A stretch of DNA of 64,000 bases, from positions 62,001-126,000 of the forward strand of contig NZ_JOAK01000006.1 in the NCBI RefSeq assembly GCF_000720455.1. The letters run 5' to 3'. Under the pieces are notes generated by a model. It did not search any database and had not been told where the DNA came from. It was given only the letters and a program-made list of their open reading frames with translations. Source of the stretch: Streptomyces virginiae. Its GTDB lineage: Bacteria > Actinomycetota > Actinomycetes > Streptomycetales > Streptomycetaceae. This document shows, piece after piece, positions 16,058-25,900 of this stretch. Numbering within the stretch: position 1 is the first letter of the stretch; each line of letters starts with the position of its first letter. The position numbers and the translations under genes were made by a program.

Positions 16058-17881
16058 TCAGGACGAGCCGGGTGCGCCCGCCGCGCTGAGGTGGCCGGCG
16101 GGGGTGCCGGACGGGGCGGGCGCGGCTTGCCCCGTCGGGGCCGGGCTCTGCGTCGCCCCGGGGGTTTCCGGGGTGCAGACGACCTCGTCACGCGGGGTGT
16201 AGTGGGTCTTGAACTCTTCGCTGCGGACTTCCTTGCCGCCCTGTACGAAGACACGGCCGACGGTCACGTCGAAGCCTTCGAGGGGGGTCTGGACCTCGCA
16301 GGTCGGTCCGGTCCCGGTGCGCTTCGCAGGCGGCGTGATGTTGCTGCGCGGCCCCTTGGTCGCACGTATCTCGTCGTACTTCTTGGTGCCCAGGAGGGTG
16401 ATGGTCAGCGAGGTGTCGGTGGACTGCGCCTGTATGTAGACGGGGTGGCCGGAGTCGTTGATCCAGCGCAGGTCGAGGGTGCCCCAGGCGACGGTGGCCT
16501 CGCGCCCCTCGGGGTAGCGCTCGATGTAGAAGGAGTGGGCGCCGTGCTCGACGGGCTTGAGGCCCGCGAAGAACATGGCGTTGTACATGGTCGTGGCGAC
16601 CGCGGAGACGCCGCCGCCGGGCGACTTCACGTACTGGCCGTCATTGATCATGATGCCGTCGACGAAGCCGTTCTCCTTGGTGCGCTCACCGACCGTGCGG
16701 TTGAAGCTCCACTCCTTGCCCGGCTGGACCACGGAGCCGTTGATCAGTTCCACTGCGCGGCCGATGTTGGTGCTGCGGTAGGGGGCGGCCGGGAACTCCA
16801 CGGTGAAGGAGGACATCTTCTCCTTGATGCCGAGCCGGGCCGCCTCGCTCGTGAGTTCCGGCTGGACGGCTACCGTGGCGACCTCACCGCTGCGGGCGGG
16901 GCCCGTGCGGGTCAGGAGCGGCAGCACGGCCTTGCCGAGGGCGTCCTCGGTGACCTTGCGTCCCGCACGGCTCTGCTGGGCCAGGACCACGGTGCCGTCC
17001 GGGCCGACGTGGGGTGCGGCGTCCAGCGGCGGACGGCTGACCTCCTCGATCGGGCGGGCCACGGCGGGGTCGGCGAGCAGGCCCTTGGAGTCGAGGGCGG
17101 GCACGAGACGGCCCTGGGCGTCGGCCCGCATCTTCAGGTGCTCGCCGAGCACGGCGGGGGTGATGGACATGCTCTTGCCGGCGACGGTGAGCGCGACGGG
17201 GCCCGACATGGCGGGCTGCGCGAACTGCTTCATGGCGCGGCCGGTCTCCTCGGCGCCGACGGCCGGCTCGGTCCGCTCGACCGGCAGCACGACCGGGGAG
17301 GTGTCGGTGCGCAGGTAGGAGTCACGGAGGGTGGTGAGGGCCCGGTCCTCGACGAGGGTGACGCCGGGGAGGGGGGTGACGGCCTTCGCCGCGCCCTTCT
17401 CGAAGGCGATGGCCCCGTCGCGGGGCGCGCGGGCGGTGGTCTCGGCTATGCGGTCGACCTCGGCCCGGCCCTTGTCCTCGTCCGCGCGGATCACGGGTTC
17501 GACGTCGCGCTCGCCGGAGGCGAAGAGGCCGCCGATGACGGTCACGGGGTCGTAGCCCTTGCGTACGGCGCGGTCGGCGGTCGCCTCCGTGTCGAGCGAC
17601 AGCCCGAGGGCGGCGGGATCGGCCTTCTCGACGCGGTCGCCGATCTTCATGGCGACGGGCGCCGCGGCGGTGGGGCCGAGCTCCCGGTCCAGCGCCTGGC
17701 GGGCCTGCGCCACGGTCATTCCGCCGATGTCCACGCCGCGCACGCGGGTGCCCTGGTCGACGTCACCGCCGGCCACCAGTCCGGTGACGTAGAGGCCGCC
17801 CAGCCCGAGGACGACGGCTCCGCCCGCCACCATCGGCAGGGCCATCCGCCGGTTTCCCGTCCAGCCGCGCACGCGTCCCAT
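16058..17881 (-). CDS. VanW family protein with peptidoglycan-binding repeats
   Basis: A 607-residue envelope protein. A single N-terminal membrane anchor (about 15-40; MALPMVAGGAVVLGLGGLYVTGLVAGG) is followed by two PG_binding_4-type domains (VRGVDIGGMTVAQARQALD near 50; a second near 190-330) and a VanW domain (about 370-500; GKEWSFNRTVGERT, SPGGGVSAVATTMYNAMF, ERYPEGREATVAWG), ending in a Pro/Ala-rich tail. VanW occurs in some vancomycin-resistance operons but its activity is unknown; the family is common in actinomycete envelopes. ATG 17881 has GGGAG five bases upstream. It is divergent from a kinase gene, and the intergenic DNA carries several palindromes. Confidence 0.9.
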   Translation of the reverse strand: MGRVRGWTGNRRMALPMVAGGAVVLGLGGLYVTGLVAGGDVDQGTRVRGVDIGGMTVAQARQALDRELGPTAAAPVAMKIGDRVEKADPAALGLSLDTEATADRAVRKGYDPVTVIGGLFASGERDVEPVIRADEDKGRAEVDRIAETTARAPRDGAIAFEKGAAKAVTPLPGVTLVEDRALTTLRDSYLRTDTSPVVLPVERTEPAVGAEETGRAMKQFAQPAMSGPVALTVAGKSMSITPAVLGEHLKMRADAQGRLVPALDSKGLLADPAVARPIEEVSRPPLDAAPHVGPDGTVVLAQQSRAGRKVTEDALGKAVLPLLTRTGPARSGEVATVAVQPELTSEAARLGIKEKMSSFTVEFPAAPYRSTNIGRAVELINGSVVQPGKEWSFNRTVGERTKENGFVDGIMINDGQYVKSPGGGVSAVATTMYNAMFFAGLKPVEHGAHSFYIERYPEGREATVAWGTLDLRWINDSGHPVYIQAQSTDTSLTITLLGTKKYDEIRATKGPRSNITPPAKRTGTGPTCEVQTPLEGFDVTVGRVFVQGGKEVRSEEFKTHYTPRDEVVCTPETPGATQSPAPTGQAAPAPSGTPAGHLSAAGAPGSS

Positions 17882-17959
17882 GTCACTCCCAGTGGCGCCG
17901 ACCGTCCCCGGACGGCGCTGTGCCGCGCGCTCGCGCGGCACATAGACGACAGTTACCGC

Positions 17960-17983
17960 GAATCATGATTCCCCCAAAAGGGG
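17960..17983. promoter_or_regulatory. Palindrome and hairpin in the VanW/kinase divergent region
   Basis: GAATCATGATTC (17960-17971) is a perfect 12-bp palindrome, unusually AT-rich for this genome. It is followed at once by CCCC-AAAA-GGGG (17972-17983), which can fold into a short hairpin. They lie upstream of the VanW gene on the minus strand. An operator is the simplest reading. The rest of the 331-bp region (17882-18212) shows no coding sequence. Confidence 0.45.
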
Positions 17984-18173
17984 CAATTGAGGGATGAATG
18001 TAACGATTCTCACGATGCAGCCGCGCCGGGTCCCGGAGGGCCGCCCCCTGTCGGCGCGGCCGGGACGGCCGGGGGCTGCCCACCCCGTGGCGCAGGGTGG
18101 TCCGCCACCCGGTATGGAGCGCCAACTCAGCTGCCCACCAGGCTCGTTGCCCTCTTCGGATCATCGGGATAGA

Positions 18174-18191
18174 TTTCCGGAAACTGTTTCC
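18174..18191 (+). promoter_or_regulatory. Overlapping palindromes upstream of kinase gene
   Basis: TTTCCGGAAA (18174-18183) and GGAAAC-T-GTTTCC (18179-18191) overlap, about 20 bp before the kinase GTG at 18213. Their position near or just after the expected transcription start suggests a repressor site. No clear -35/-10 pair was identified. Confidence 0.4.
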
Positions 18192-18212
18192 GATGCAGGC
18201 GGGGAAGGCTAC

Positions 18213-20075
18213 GTGTCAGAGCTGGCGGGGAGCGGGGCCGAGCCGCTGGAGGCGGAGGATCCGCTTCGGATCGGACCGATCCCCCTGGCGGGGCGGCTCG
18301 GGGCCGGCGGCATGGGGCGGGTGTACCTCGGAGTCCAGGACGGCCGGTACGTCGCCGTCAAGCAGCTCCTGTCCTCCGTCGTCGCCGAGGACGCGGACTT
18401 CCTGCGCCGCTTCGGGCACGAGCTGGACAACCTCGCCCGGCTGCCCGCCGACGCCACCGCGCCGCTGCTGGCCAGCGACCGCGGGGCGAAGCCGCCGTGG
18501 TTCGCCACCGCCTACATCCCCGGGATCACCCTGCGGGAGGCCATCACGCTGCACGGGGGTCCGCTGCCCGGGGACGCGCTGTGGCTGCTGCTGCGGGAGG
18601 CGGCGTCGAGCCTGGCCGCGGTGCACGCGCTGGACATGGTGCACCGCGACCTCAAGCCCTCGAACGTGATGCTGACCCTGGACGGGCTGACGCTCATCGA
18701 CTTCGGTGTCGCCCGGGCCGCCGAACAGAGCCAGCTGACCAGGACCGGCATGGTCGTGGGCACTCCCGCCTACATGGCCCCCGAGCAGGCCTCGGGGAAG
18801 CGGCGGCTGAGCGGCGCCACCGACGTCTTCGCGCTGGGGTCGGTCCTGGCGTACGCGGCGTGCGGCCGGCCGCCCTTCGGGGACGAGTCGGGGCATGGCG
18901 TGCTGTACCGCATCGTCCACGAGGAACCCGACCTGGAGCCGCTGCGGGAGCTGGAGCCTGAGCTGGCCGCGCTCGTCGAGGCCTGCCTCGCCAAGGATCC
19001 GGACGACCGCCCCACGGCGCCGGAACTCCTTGAGCGCGCCTCCCGGCAGGGCCCCTTCACGCAGCCGCTGTGGCCGGCGGCCATCGACGAGCGCCTGACC
19101 GAACGGGCCGCCTTCGCCGCCGATGTGCAGGACATCGACGTGCCCACGCTCCCGCTCGCCGGCGAGAAGGCAGGGGCGGAAGAAGCGGGGAAGGGGGAGG
19201 CCGCGGCTCGCGGGCCCGAGCCCGCGCCGGCCGTCGGGTCCCTCCCGGACGGACCCGAACGGCGCGAGCGGCGCCGCCGGACCCGTGTCCTCCTCGCGGT
19301 CCTCCCCGTCGTCGTCGTGTCCGGCGGCACGACACTCGCCATCCAGCACCTGCCGCACTCCTCCTCGCCGCGGGCCGAGGCACAGCACACCCCGACGGCT
19401 CCCGTGACGGCCCCGGCCGACCCGGCGTCGGTGGCCGGCGGCAGCCCGTCCGGTACGTCTGCGGCCGTACAGCCGCCGGCCCAGGACCCCGGGCAGGCGC
19501 AGGGCGCCACGGGCGGCGCCCCGGTCACGGCGGTGGGCGGCAACGGTCCCAGCGCGGGCCCGGGGCCCGGCGGCGGCGCCCCACCGGGCCCGGGCGGCTC
19601 CGGAAGCTCGGCGAACGCGGGCGGCGGCGGCAACGACGGCGGATCCCGCCCGTCCGCCGGGGGGACCTCGACGGCCCCCACCAAGGCCCCGGCGCAGCCC
19701 CCCTCGCCCCCCGACTCCGGCACCTACCGCTACCGCAACGGCAACAACGGCAAGTGCATCACCCAGGTCTTCGGATCCTCGGACTTCGGCGACTGCGCGA
19801 ACGGTTCCGCCCGCTGGACCGTACAGAGCAGGTCGGACGGGAGCTTCAAGCTCGTCAACCAGCAGAGTGGAAGCTGCCTCTACTCCAACGGTCTCGGCCA
19901 GGCCGTCTTCGTCGGCGACTGCGCCCAGGACATCGGCCGTGTGTGGCGCACGGGCTCGGGCGGCGCCCTGCGCAGCGACCTCGGCGGCGGCTGCCTCGAC
20001 CTCGGCATGAGCAGCGGCCTGGTGACGAAGACCTGCGGCGGGGAGGCGTCCCAGCGCTGGACGAAGCAGTCCTAG
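18213..20075 (+). CDS. Transmembrane Ser/Thr protein kinase with ricin-type lectin domain
   Basis: 620 residues. The kinase domain spans about 15-270: GRLGAGGMGRVYLG, VAVKQLL, catalytic loop HRDLKPSNV, DFG, and GTPAYMAPEQ in the activation segment. A transmembrane helix at about 357-378 (VLLAVLPVVVVSGGTTLAIQ) is followed by a long Pro/Gly/Ser/Ala linker and an extracellular beta-trefoil domain (about 505-620) with RICIN QxW-like positions (ARWTV, RVWRT, QRWTK) and paired cysteines (KCITQ, DCANG, SCLYS, DCAQD, CLDLG, TCGG). The layout is that of a PASTA-type receptor kinase with a sugar-binding sensor instead. GTG 18213 is preceded by GGGGAAGG; a longer reading from 17994 adds unrelated sequence. 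Confidence 0.9.
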   Translation: MSELAGSGAEPLEAEDPLRIGPIPLAGRLGAGGMGRVYLGVQDGRYVAVKQLLSSVVAEDADFLRRFGHELDNLARLPADATAPLLASDRGAKPPWFATAYIPGITLREAITLHGGPLPGDALWLLLREAASSLAAVHALDMVHRDLKPSNVMLTLDGLTLIDFGVARAAEQSQLTRTGMVVGTPAYMAPEQASGKRRLSGATDVFALGSVLAYAACGRPPFGDESGHGVLYRIVHEEPDLEPLRELEPELAALVEACLAKDPDDRPTAPELLERASRQGPFTQPLWPAAIDERLTERAAFAADVQDIDVPTLPLAGEKAGAEEAGKGEAAARGPEPAPAVGSLPDGPERRERRRRTRVLLAVLPVVVVSGGTTLAIQHLPHSSSPRAEAQHTPTAPVTAPADPASVAGGSPSGTSAAVQPPAQDPGQAQGATGGAPVTAVGGNGPSAGPGPGGGAPPGPGGSGSSANAGGGGNDGGSRPSAGGTSTAPTKAPAQPPSPPDSGTYRYRNGNNGKCITQVFGSSDFGDCANGSARWTVQSRSDGSFKLVNQQSGSCLYSNGLGQAVFVGDCAQDIGRVWRTGSGGALRSDLGGGCLDLGMSSGLVTKTCGGEASQRWTKQS

Positions 20076-20078
20076 GTC

Positions 20079-20143
20079 GTGTCCGCAAAGTCCCGCCTGC
20101 GCGGCGCCCGCCCTCCGGGCGGCCGACGCTACCTTGCGGACAC
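20079..20143. terminator. Long hairpin after the kinase gene; dispersed-repeat end
   Basis: GTGTCCGCAA (20079-20088) pairs with TTGCGGACAC (20134-20143), enclosing an inner GC hairpin (CCGCCC/GGGCGG type). It begins four bases after the kinase stop and probably ends transcription. Its right end, read on the minus strand, is TAGGGAGTGTCCGC, which recurs exactly at 62871-62884, so it may be a small dispersed element and not only a terminator. Confidence 0.55.
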
Positions 20144-20268
20144 TCCCTAAGGGCGGGCACCGCCGGCTGCCCGGCCGACGCGCCCGGGGCCGTGGCCGAT
20201 GGTTCGTCAAGATCGACGGGATGGCACACTGGCCGACCGGACGGCGAACCGAGAGGGCGGACACCATC

Positions 20269-20772
20269 GTGCGAAGGCATCGGGGGCGCGCAGCCCTGGC
20301 GTCCCTGGTCATGGCGGCGCTGATGACGGCGACGGTCTCCGCCTGCGGCACCGCGCTGCAGGACCTCGGGCCGCTGCCCCCGCGCTTCTCGGGTCCGCCG
20401 CTGCCGGCGGACACGGTGGTCTCGGAGATGACGTCGGCCCTCGCGGCGGAGGGCGTCACGGTGACGCGGCAGCCCTCGGGCGCCCCGGGCCGGTGCACCG
20501 AGCAGTTGTCGGGCCGGCATGCCCCCGCGACGGTGGACTCCGCCCTCAAGGCCGCCTTCGCGCGGGCCCGTTCCGACTACGGCTGGCAGGCCGGCCCCGA
20601 CCTCGGCAGCGGCACGCTCACCCTCACGAAGGGCAACTGGACCGTTCTGGCGAGCTTCCCGGCCCCGGAGCCGGCGCAGGGCATCCAGGCCATGGTGGTG
20701 ATGTCCCTGACCTGCCTGGACGCGGGCGGCTCCACCCCCACCCCGACGCTCGCCCCCACCCCGGGCACGTAG
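20269..20772 (+). CDS. Putative lipoprotein
   Basis: A 167-residue exported protein with a clear lipoprotein signal: basic start (RRHRGR), hydrophobic stretch and lipobox VSAC at about residues 23-26. The mature part has two further cysteines (PGRCTEQ and SLTCLD) and a Thr/Pro-rich tail (STPTPTLAPTPGT). No family was recognised. GTG 20269 is preceded by GAGAGGG at about 11 bases; longer readings place the signal sequence internally and are unlikely. It is convergent with the repeat protein at 20819. Confidence 0.75.
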   Translation: MRRHRGRAALASLVMAALMTATVSACGTALQDLGPLPPRFSGPPLPADTVVSEMTSALAAEGVTVTRQPSGAPGRCTEQLSGRHAPATVDSALKAAFARARSDYGWQAGPDLGSGTLTLTKGNWTVLASFPAPEPAQGIQAMVVMSLTCLDAGGSTPTPTLAPTPGT

Positions 20773-20808
20773 GGGGCGCCGGTGCGGGCCGCTCCGGAAA
20801 GGCGCCCC
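20773..20808. terminator. Hairpin between convergent genes
   Basis: GGGGCGCC (20773-20780) and GGCGCCCC (20801-20808) form an 8-bp perfect stem around a 20-nt loop, exactly between the stop codons of two convergent genes. A bidirectional terminator without a U-tract is likely, as is usual in Streptomyces. Confidence 0.5.
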
Positions 20809-20818
20809 GGACGCGGCG

Positions 20819-21289
20819 TCAGAAGGCCCGCAGGAGGTACTTGGTGCGGAAGCCGCCGCTGGTGGAGCAGTCGAGGGTGCTCTGCGTGCTCGTGTAGGTG
20901 AAGCCCGAGGGGACGGTGCACGCCCACAGACCGGTCTTCGGGGTGCGCAGTAAGTACTTGGTGCGGAAGCCGCCGCCCGTCGAGCAGTCGAGGGTGTTCT
21001 GGGTGGAGGAGTAGGTGAACCCGTCGCCCAGGGTGCAGGCCCACAGCCCGTCGGCGGGCGGCTGGACGAAGTAGTAGGTGCGGAAGCCGCTGTCCCCGCA
21101 GTTGAGGGTTTGCTGGGTGGAGGTGAAGGTGTAGCCGGGCGGGACGGTACAGGACCAGAACCCGGCAGCCGCGGCCGTGGCCCCGGGCGCCGGTGAGGCG
21201 GACGCGGTGGCGGGGGCGAGGGCGGTGGCCAGCAGGACGGCCGCGCTGCCGCCACAGAGCAGCAGCGTACGCAGTTTCGATCGGATCAC
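20819..21289 (-). CDS. Secreted protein with three 36-37-residue Cys repeats
   Basis: 156 residues. A signal peptide (about 1-33; VIRSKLRTLLLCGGSAAVLLA, cleavage near ASA) precedes three tandem repeats of the form GxWxCTxxxGFTYxSTQxTLDCSxxGGFRTKYLL, ending ...LRAF. Each repeat has two cysteines about 20 residues apart, so each is probably a small disulfide-closed unit; repeats 2 and 3 are nearly identical and repeat 1 (YTFTSTQQTLNCGD) is diverged. GTG 21289 has AGGAG eight bases upstream, which decides the start. I do not recognise the family; cell-surface or extracellular location is inferred. Confidence 0.75.
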   Translation of the reverse strand: MIRSKLRTLLLCGGSAAVLLATALAPATASASPAPGATAAAAGFWSCTVPPGYTFTSTQQTLNCGDSGFRTYYFVQPPADGLWACTLGDGFTYSSTQNTLDCSTGGGFRTKYLLRTPKTGLWACTVPSGFTYTSTQSTLDCSTSGGFRTKYLLRAF

Positions 21290-21520
21290 GGGATGCACTC
21301 CTGGCTCGTTGTTCACCGGACGGAACCGTGCGACGGGAGGTGCCGGGATCTGCTCCGCTCCGGACCTCCGCGGGGCGCGCGCTGAATGCTGGCAGCCGCA
21401 TAGTCCCCGGGCAAGGGCGGCCCGGCCCCTCCCCACCGACTTCCGGCCGCCTCGGACGAGCCTGTGACCTGCACGATCGCCGAGGTGAGGTGGCGGGCGG
21501 GAGCGCAACGCGACCGGAAA

Positions 21521-22843
21521 CTACACGGGCAGGGGCGGGAGGGGCGCCTCGTACAGCCAGGCCGAGTACAGGTCGTCCAGCGGATCGGCAGCGTAGCGTG
21601 CGGCGTGGGCGGTGAAGGCGGCGGTGCTCACCACGCCGTGACGGTGCACGGTGGCCCAGTCGCGCAGCATGCGGAAGAAGGCCTCGTCACCGAGGGCGCG
21701 GCGGATCGCGTGGACGGCGAGGCCGCCGCGCTGGTAGAGGCGGTCGTCGAACATCAGCTTCCGGCCGGGGTCGACCAGCCGCAGGTCCTGCGGCCGGGCG
21801 TTCAGCGACCGGTGCGCGGCTGCCGCCTGCTCGTGTGCGGTGCGGCCGCCGGAGCGCTCCGACCAGAGCCATTCGGCGTACTTCGCGAAGCCTTCGTTGA
21901 GCCAGATGTGGCGCCAGTCGGCGATGGTCACGCTGTTGCCGAACCACTGGTGCGCGAGTTCGTGGGCGATGAGGCGCTCCGAGCCGCGTACGCCGTCCAC
22001 GTGGTTGGCCCCGAAGAGGGAGAGCCCCTGCGCCTCCACCGGCACGTCCAGTTCCTCGTCGGCGACGACGACCGCGTACTCGCCGAAGGGGTAGGGGCCG
22101 AAGAGTTCCTCGAAGAGCTGCATCATGGCGGGCTGCCGGGCGAAGTCCCGGGCGAACCGCGGGAGCAGGTGGGCGGGCACGTGGGCGCTCTGCGTCACGC
22201 CGCCGAGCCCCGGGTCGCCCAGGAGCACCGTCTGGTACATGCCGATGGCCAGGCCGACCAGGTAGCTGGAGGTCGGCGCGGGCTGCTCGTACACCCAGGT
22301 GGTGGTGCTGGCGCGGGTGGTCCGGGTGAGCAGCCGGCCGCCGGCCACGACCGTGTAGGCGGACGGCGTGTTGACGGAGATCTGGTAGGAGGCCTTGTCG
22401 GCGGGGCGGTCGTTGCAGGGGTACCAGGAGGGAGCGCCGACCGGCTGGCTGGCCACGAGGGCGCCGTCGGTCAGTTCCTCCCAGCCGAGGCCGCCCCAGG
22501 GGCTGCGCACCGGCTTGGGGTTGCCCGACCACTGCACGTCGACGGTGAAGGCGGCTCCGGCCGGCAGCGGTTTGGCCGGCCGGATGCGGAGCCTGCCGCC
22601 GCGGTGCGTGTACTGCGGCGCCCGCCCGTTGACGAGGACTCGGCCCAGCTTGAAATCGGCCAGGTTCAGGTGGAACTCGGTGAGCGGTGCCCGGCCGGCG
22701 ATCGCGCTGAGGCGGCCCGTTCCGGCCAGCCGGTTGGGGGCGGGACGGTAGTCCAGGGCGATCTCGTACCGGTGCACGCGGTATCGGGCGTCCCCGTTGG
22801 CCGGAAAATACGGGTCCGATACCGCTGTGGTCTGGCCGCTCAC
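21521..22843 (-). CDS. M1-family zinc metallopeptidase
   Basis: A 440-residue gluzincin of the aminopeptidase N/LTA4-hydrolase family. The zinc site is HELAHQW at 294-300 with the third ligand in NEGFAKYAE (Glu317); the exopeptidase loop reads EAQGLSLFGAN in place of GAMEN. The N-terminal beta domain is present, but the C-terminal helical domain is very short, so it is the compact form of the family. No signal peptide is evident, so it is probably cytoplasmic. GTG 22843 follows a GGGAGCGG stretch. It lies 94 bp downstream of the Pls-like synthetase on the same strand. A zinc aminopeptidase is reported to degrade epsilon-poly-lysine in S. albulus, so a role in turnover of the neighbouring product is a reasonable inference. 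Confidence 0.88.
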   Translation of the reverse strand: MSGQTTAVSDPYFPANGDARYRVHRYEIALDYRPAPNRLAGTGRLSAIAGRAPLTEFHLNLADFKLGRVLVNGRAPQYTHRGGRLRIRPAKPLPAGAAFTVDVQWSGNPKPVRSPWGGLGWEELTDGALVASQPVGAPSWYPCNDRPADKASYQISVNTPSAYTVVAGGRLLTRTTRASTTTWVYEQPAPTSSYLVGLAIGMYQTVLLGDPGLGGVTQSAHVPAHLLPRFARDFARQPAMMQLFEELFGPYPFGEYAVVVADEELDVPVEAQGLSLFGANHVDGVRGSERLIAHELAHQWFGNSVTIADWRHIWLNEGFAKYAEWLWSERSGGRTAHEQAAAAHRSLNARPQDLRLVDPGRKLMFDDRLYQRGGLAVHAIRRALGDEAFFRMLRDWATVHRHGVVSTAAFTAHAARYAADPLDDLYSAWLYEAPLPPLPV

Positions 22844-22937
22844 TGCCGCTTCCGCTCCCTGCGCCGTGCTCGTACGACGTGCTGGTGTGCCCCTGCCGTG
22901 CCTGCTGCCGCTTCCGTCCGGCCGGCGCCACCGCCTC

Positions 22938-25900
22938 TCAGGACCGCCACGCCTCGATCGGATTGCCCAGCCAGCGGGTGTCGGCGGGGACGGACTCCCC
23001 GGCCATCACGAGGGAGGCGGGGCCCAGGGTGCTGCGCGCCCCGACCGTGCTGCCGGGCAGGACGATTCCGCCCGGGCCCAGGGTGGCGCCCTCGCGGAGG
23101 ATCACAGTATCCGTCCTCAAGATCCGGTCGTGGAAGAGGTGTGTCTGCAACACACAGCCGCGGTTCACGCTGACCCCGTCGCCCAGTGTGACCAGGTCGG
23201 TCTCGGGCAGCCAGTAGCTCTCGCACCACACGCCGCGGCCGATCCGGGCGCCGAGCCCGCGCAGCCACAGGGCCATCAGCGGTGTCCCGGGCACCGATCC
23301 GGCCAGCCAGGGCACGGCCAGTACCTCGACGAAGGTGTCGGCGAGCTCGTTGCGCCAGACGAAGCCGCTCCACAGCGGGTGCTCGCCGGGCCGGTGCCGG
23401 CCCACCAGCAGCCACTTCGCGGTGACCGCAGCACAGCAGGCGGCCGTTCCGGCAGCCAGCAGGACGGCTCCGGACAGCAGCGCCGCGCCCCAGACGCCCA
23501 GGCCGCTCCACGCGGTCAGCGCGCACAGGGCCGCCACGGCGAGCACGGCCAGCGCCGCCGAGCAGAACACGGGCAGGAGCCGGCACAGCTCCACCAGGCC
23601 GCGGGCCCACAGCAGGTGCGCGGGCGGGTCGTAGGTCCGGCTGTGGTCGGCGTCGGCGGCCGACCGGGGCAGTTTGACCGGGGGCAGGCCCAGGTAGGAG
23701 CTGCCCTTCTTGGCCTTCTTCGGGGCGGCGGACAGCACGCCGACCAGCCCGTCGTCCGGCACGGTGCGGCCGGGAGCGGCCATGCCGGAGTTGCCGAGGA
23801 AGGCTCGGCGGCCGATCGCGGAGTGCCCGATCCGTACCCAGCCGCCGCCCAGTTCGAAGGGGGCGGTAAGGGTGTCGTCGGCGAGGAACGCGCCTTCGCC
23901 CACCGTGGTGAGGCTCGGCAGCGCCAGTACGGTGGACACCTCGGCCCCGCGGCCGATCTTCATGCCGAGCAGGCGCAGCCAGACCGGTGTGATCAGCCCG
24001 GCGTAGAGCGGGAAGAGGGTCTCCCGGGCGAGGTCCATGAGCTGGGTGACCGTCCAGGCCTGCCAACCGGTCCGGCTGTGCGTGGGATGGTTCCCGGCGC
24101 GCAGGCCGAGGCTCAGCAGGCGTACGGAGACCAGCAGCAACAGCGCGTAGGCGAGGCCGAAGGCGAGCGCCGCGGGCACCACGGCGACCAGGGCTCCGCG
24201 CAGGGCGTCGACGAGCCCGGCGTCCGCGGGCACGAACCGGCTGAGCACGAGCAGGGCGGGCACGGTGGCGAGGACGGGCAGCACCGTGAGGCAGAAGCCG
24301 GTGGTCCCGTACATGGCGCGCCAGTGGACCGCGCGCGGGGGGCGTTCGCCGGGCCAGTTGCGTTTCGCCTTGCCGAGTTTGCGGGCGGGAGCGCCGGCCC
24401 AGCGCTGGCCGGTCGGGACGGTCCCGACCACGGCGGAGCCGGGGGCGACCTCGGCCCGCTTGCCGATCCGCGCGCCGGGGAAGAGCACGCTGCGGGTGCC
24501 GACCACGGCTCCCGCGCCGATCCTGACGGGCCCGATCTCGAGCTGGTCCCCGTCCAGCCAGTGTCCGGAGAGGTCGACCTCGGCCTCCACGGCGCAGCCG
24601 CGGCCGAGCTTGAGCATGCCGGTGACCGGGGGCAGCGCGTAGAGGTCCACCTCGGGGCCGACCTTGGCGCCGAGCGCCCGGGCGTAGCGTTCCAGCCAGG
24701 ATCCGGTCAGGGAGGTCGCGCCCGCGTACTCGGCCAGTCGCTCGGCGGTCCAGAGCCTGAGGTGCACGCTGCCGCCGCGCGGGTGTCGTCCGGCCTGGAC
24801 CCCGCGCAGGAGCAGGCGGGCGCCGCCGGCGGCGATGGCGAGGCGCCCCGGGGGGCTGAAGAGCATGACGGCGCCCGAGGCGACGAGCCACCAGGACGCG
24901 GACGGCGCCCACGGGTACGGCCCGAACCAGTGCAGTACGTTGCCGAGCGCCAGCAGCGCGACCGTCCAGCGCAGGCCGAGCACGGTGAGCAGGGGCAGCA
25001 GCAGGAGGGACTGGACGGCTTGGGAGCGCAGGGGCACCGGTGCGACGGGGCGTGCCGTGCCCGCGTCCGGTACGGACTTCTCCAGGCGGCGGGCCAGCTT
25101 GCGCAGGGTGGGCTGCTGGTAGATGTCGAGCACGGCCGCGCTCGGGTAGCGGGTGCGCAGCCGGGTGGTGAGCTGGGCGGCGGCGAGGCTGTTGCCGCCG
25201 ATCGCGAAGAAGTCGTCGGAGGCGCTGGTGACGGCCGCGCCGAGGATCTCCCGCCACTGCTCGGCGAGCCAGGCCTCGGTGCCGTGGAGCTCTTCGGAGG
25301 GGCCTGCGGTCTCCAGGCCGGGCAGCGGCCAGGGCAGGGCGTCGCGGTCCACCTTGCCGGAGGTGCGGGTGGGCAGTTCGGTGACGGGGGCGAGGAGGGG
25401 TACGAGGGCCGCGGGCAGTTCGGCGCGCAGGCGTTCGACGGCCGCGGCCCGGTCCCAGCCGTCCTGGGTGACGAGGTAGCCGACGAGCAGCTGGTTGCCG
25501 CTGCGTGCGGTGCGGACGGCGGCGGCGGCGCCCGCCACGTGCGGGAGGGCCTGGAGGGCGGCGTCGACCTCGCCCAGTTCGATGCGGCGGCCGCCGAGTT
25601 TGATCTGCTCGTCGGCGCGGCCGAGGAAGACGAGTCCTTCCGGCTCCGCGCGGACGAGGTCGCCGCTGCGGTAGGCGCGCTGCCAGCCGAGGGAGGCGAG
25701 GGGGGCGTACTTCTCGGCGTCCTTGTCGGGGTCGAGGTAGCGGGCCAGGCCGACGCCGCCGATGACGAGTTCGCCGCTGCCGCCCATCGGGACCGGGTCG
25801 CCGGCCCCGTCGACGACGGCGAGTTCCCAGCCGCCCAGCGGGAGGCCGATGCGGACGGGTTCTCCGCCGGTCAGTAGTGCGGCGCAGGCGACGACGGTGG

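Noticed and set aside
16058..17881. VanW gene as part of a vancomycin-resistance operon
   Set aside because: No vanHAX, vanRS or related genes are present; stand-alone VanW proteins are common in actinomycetes.
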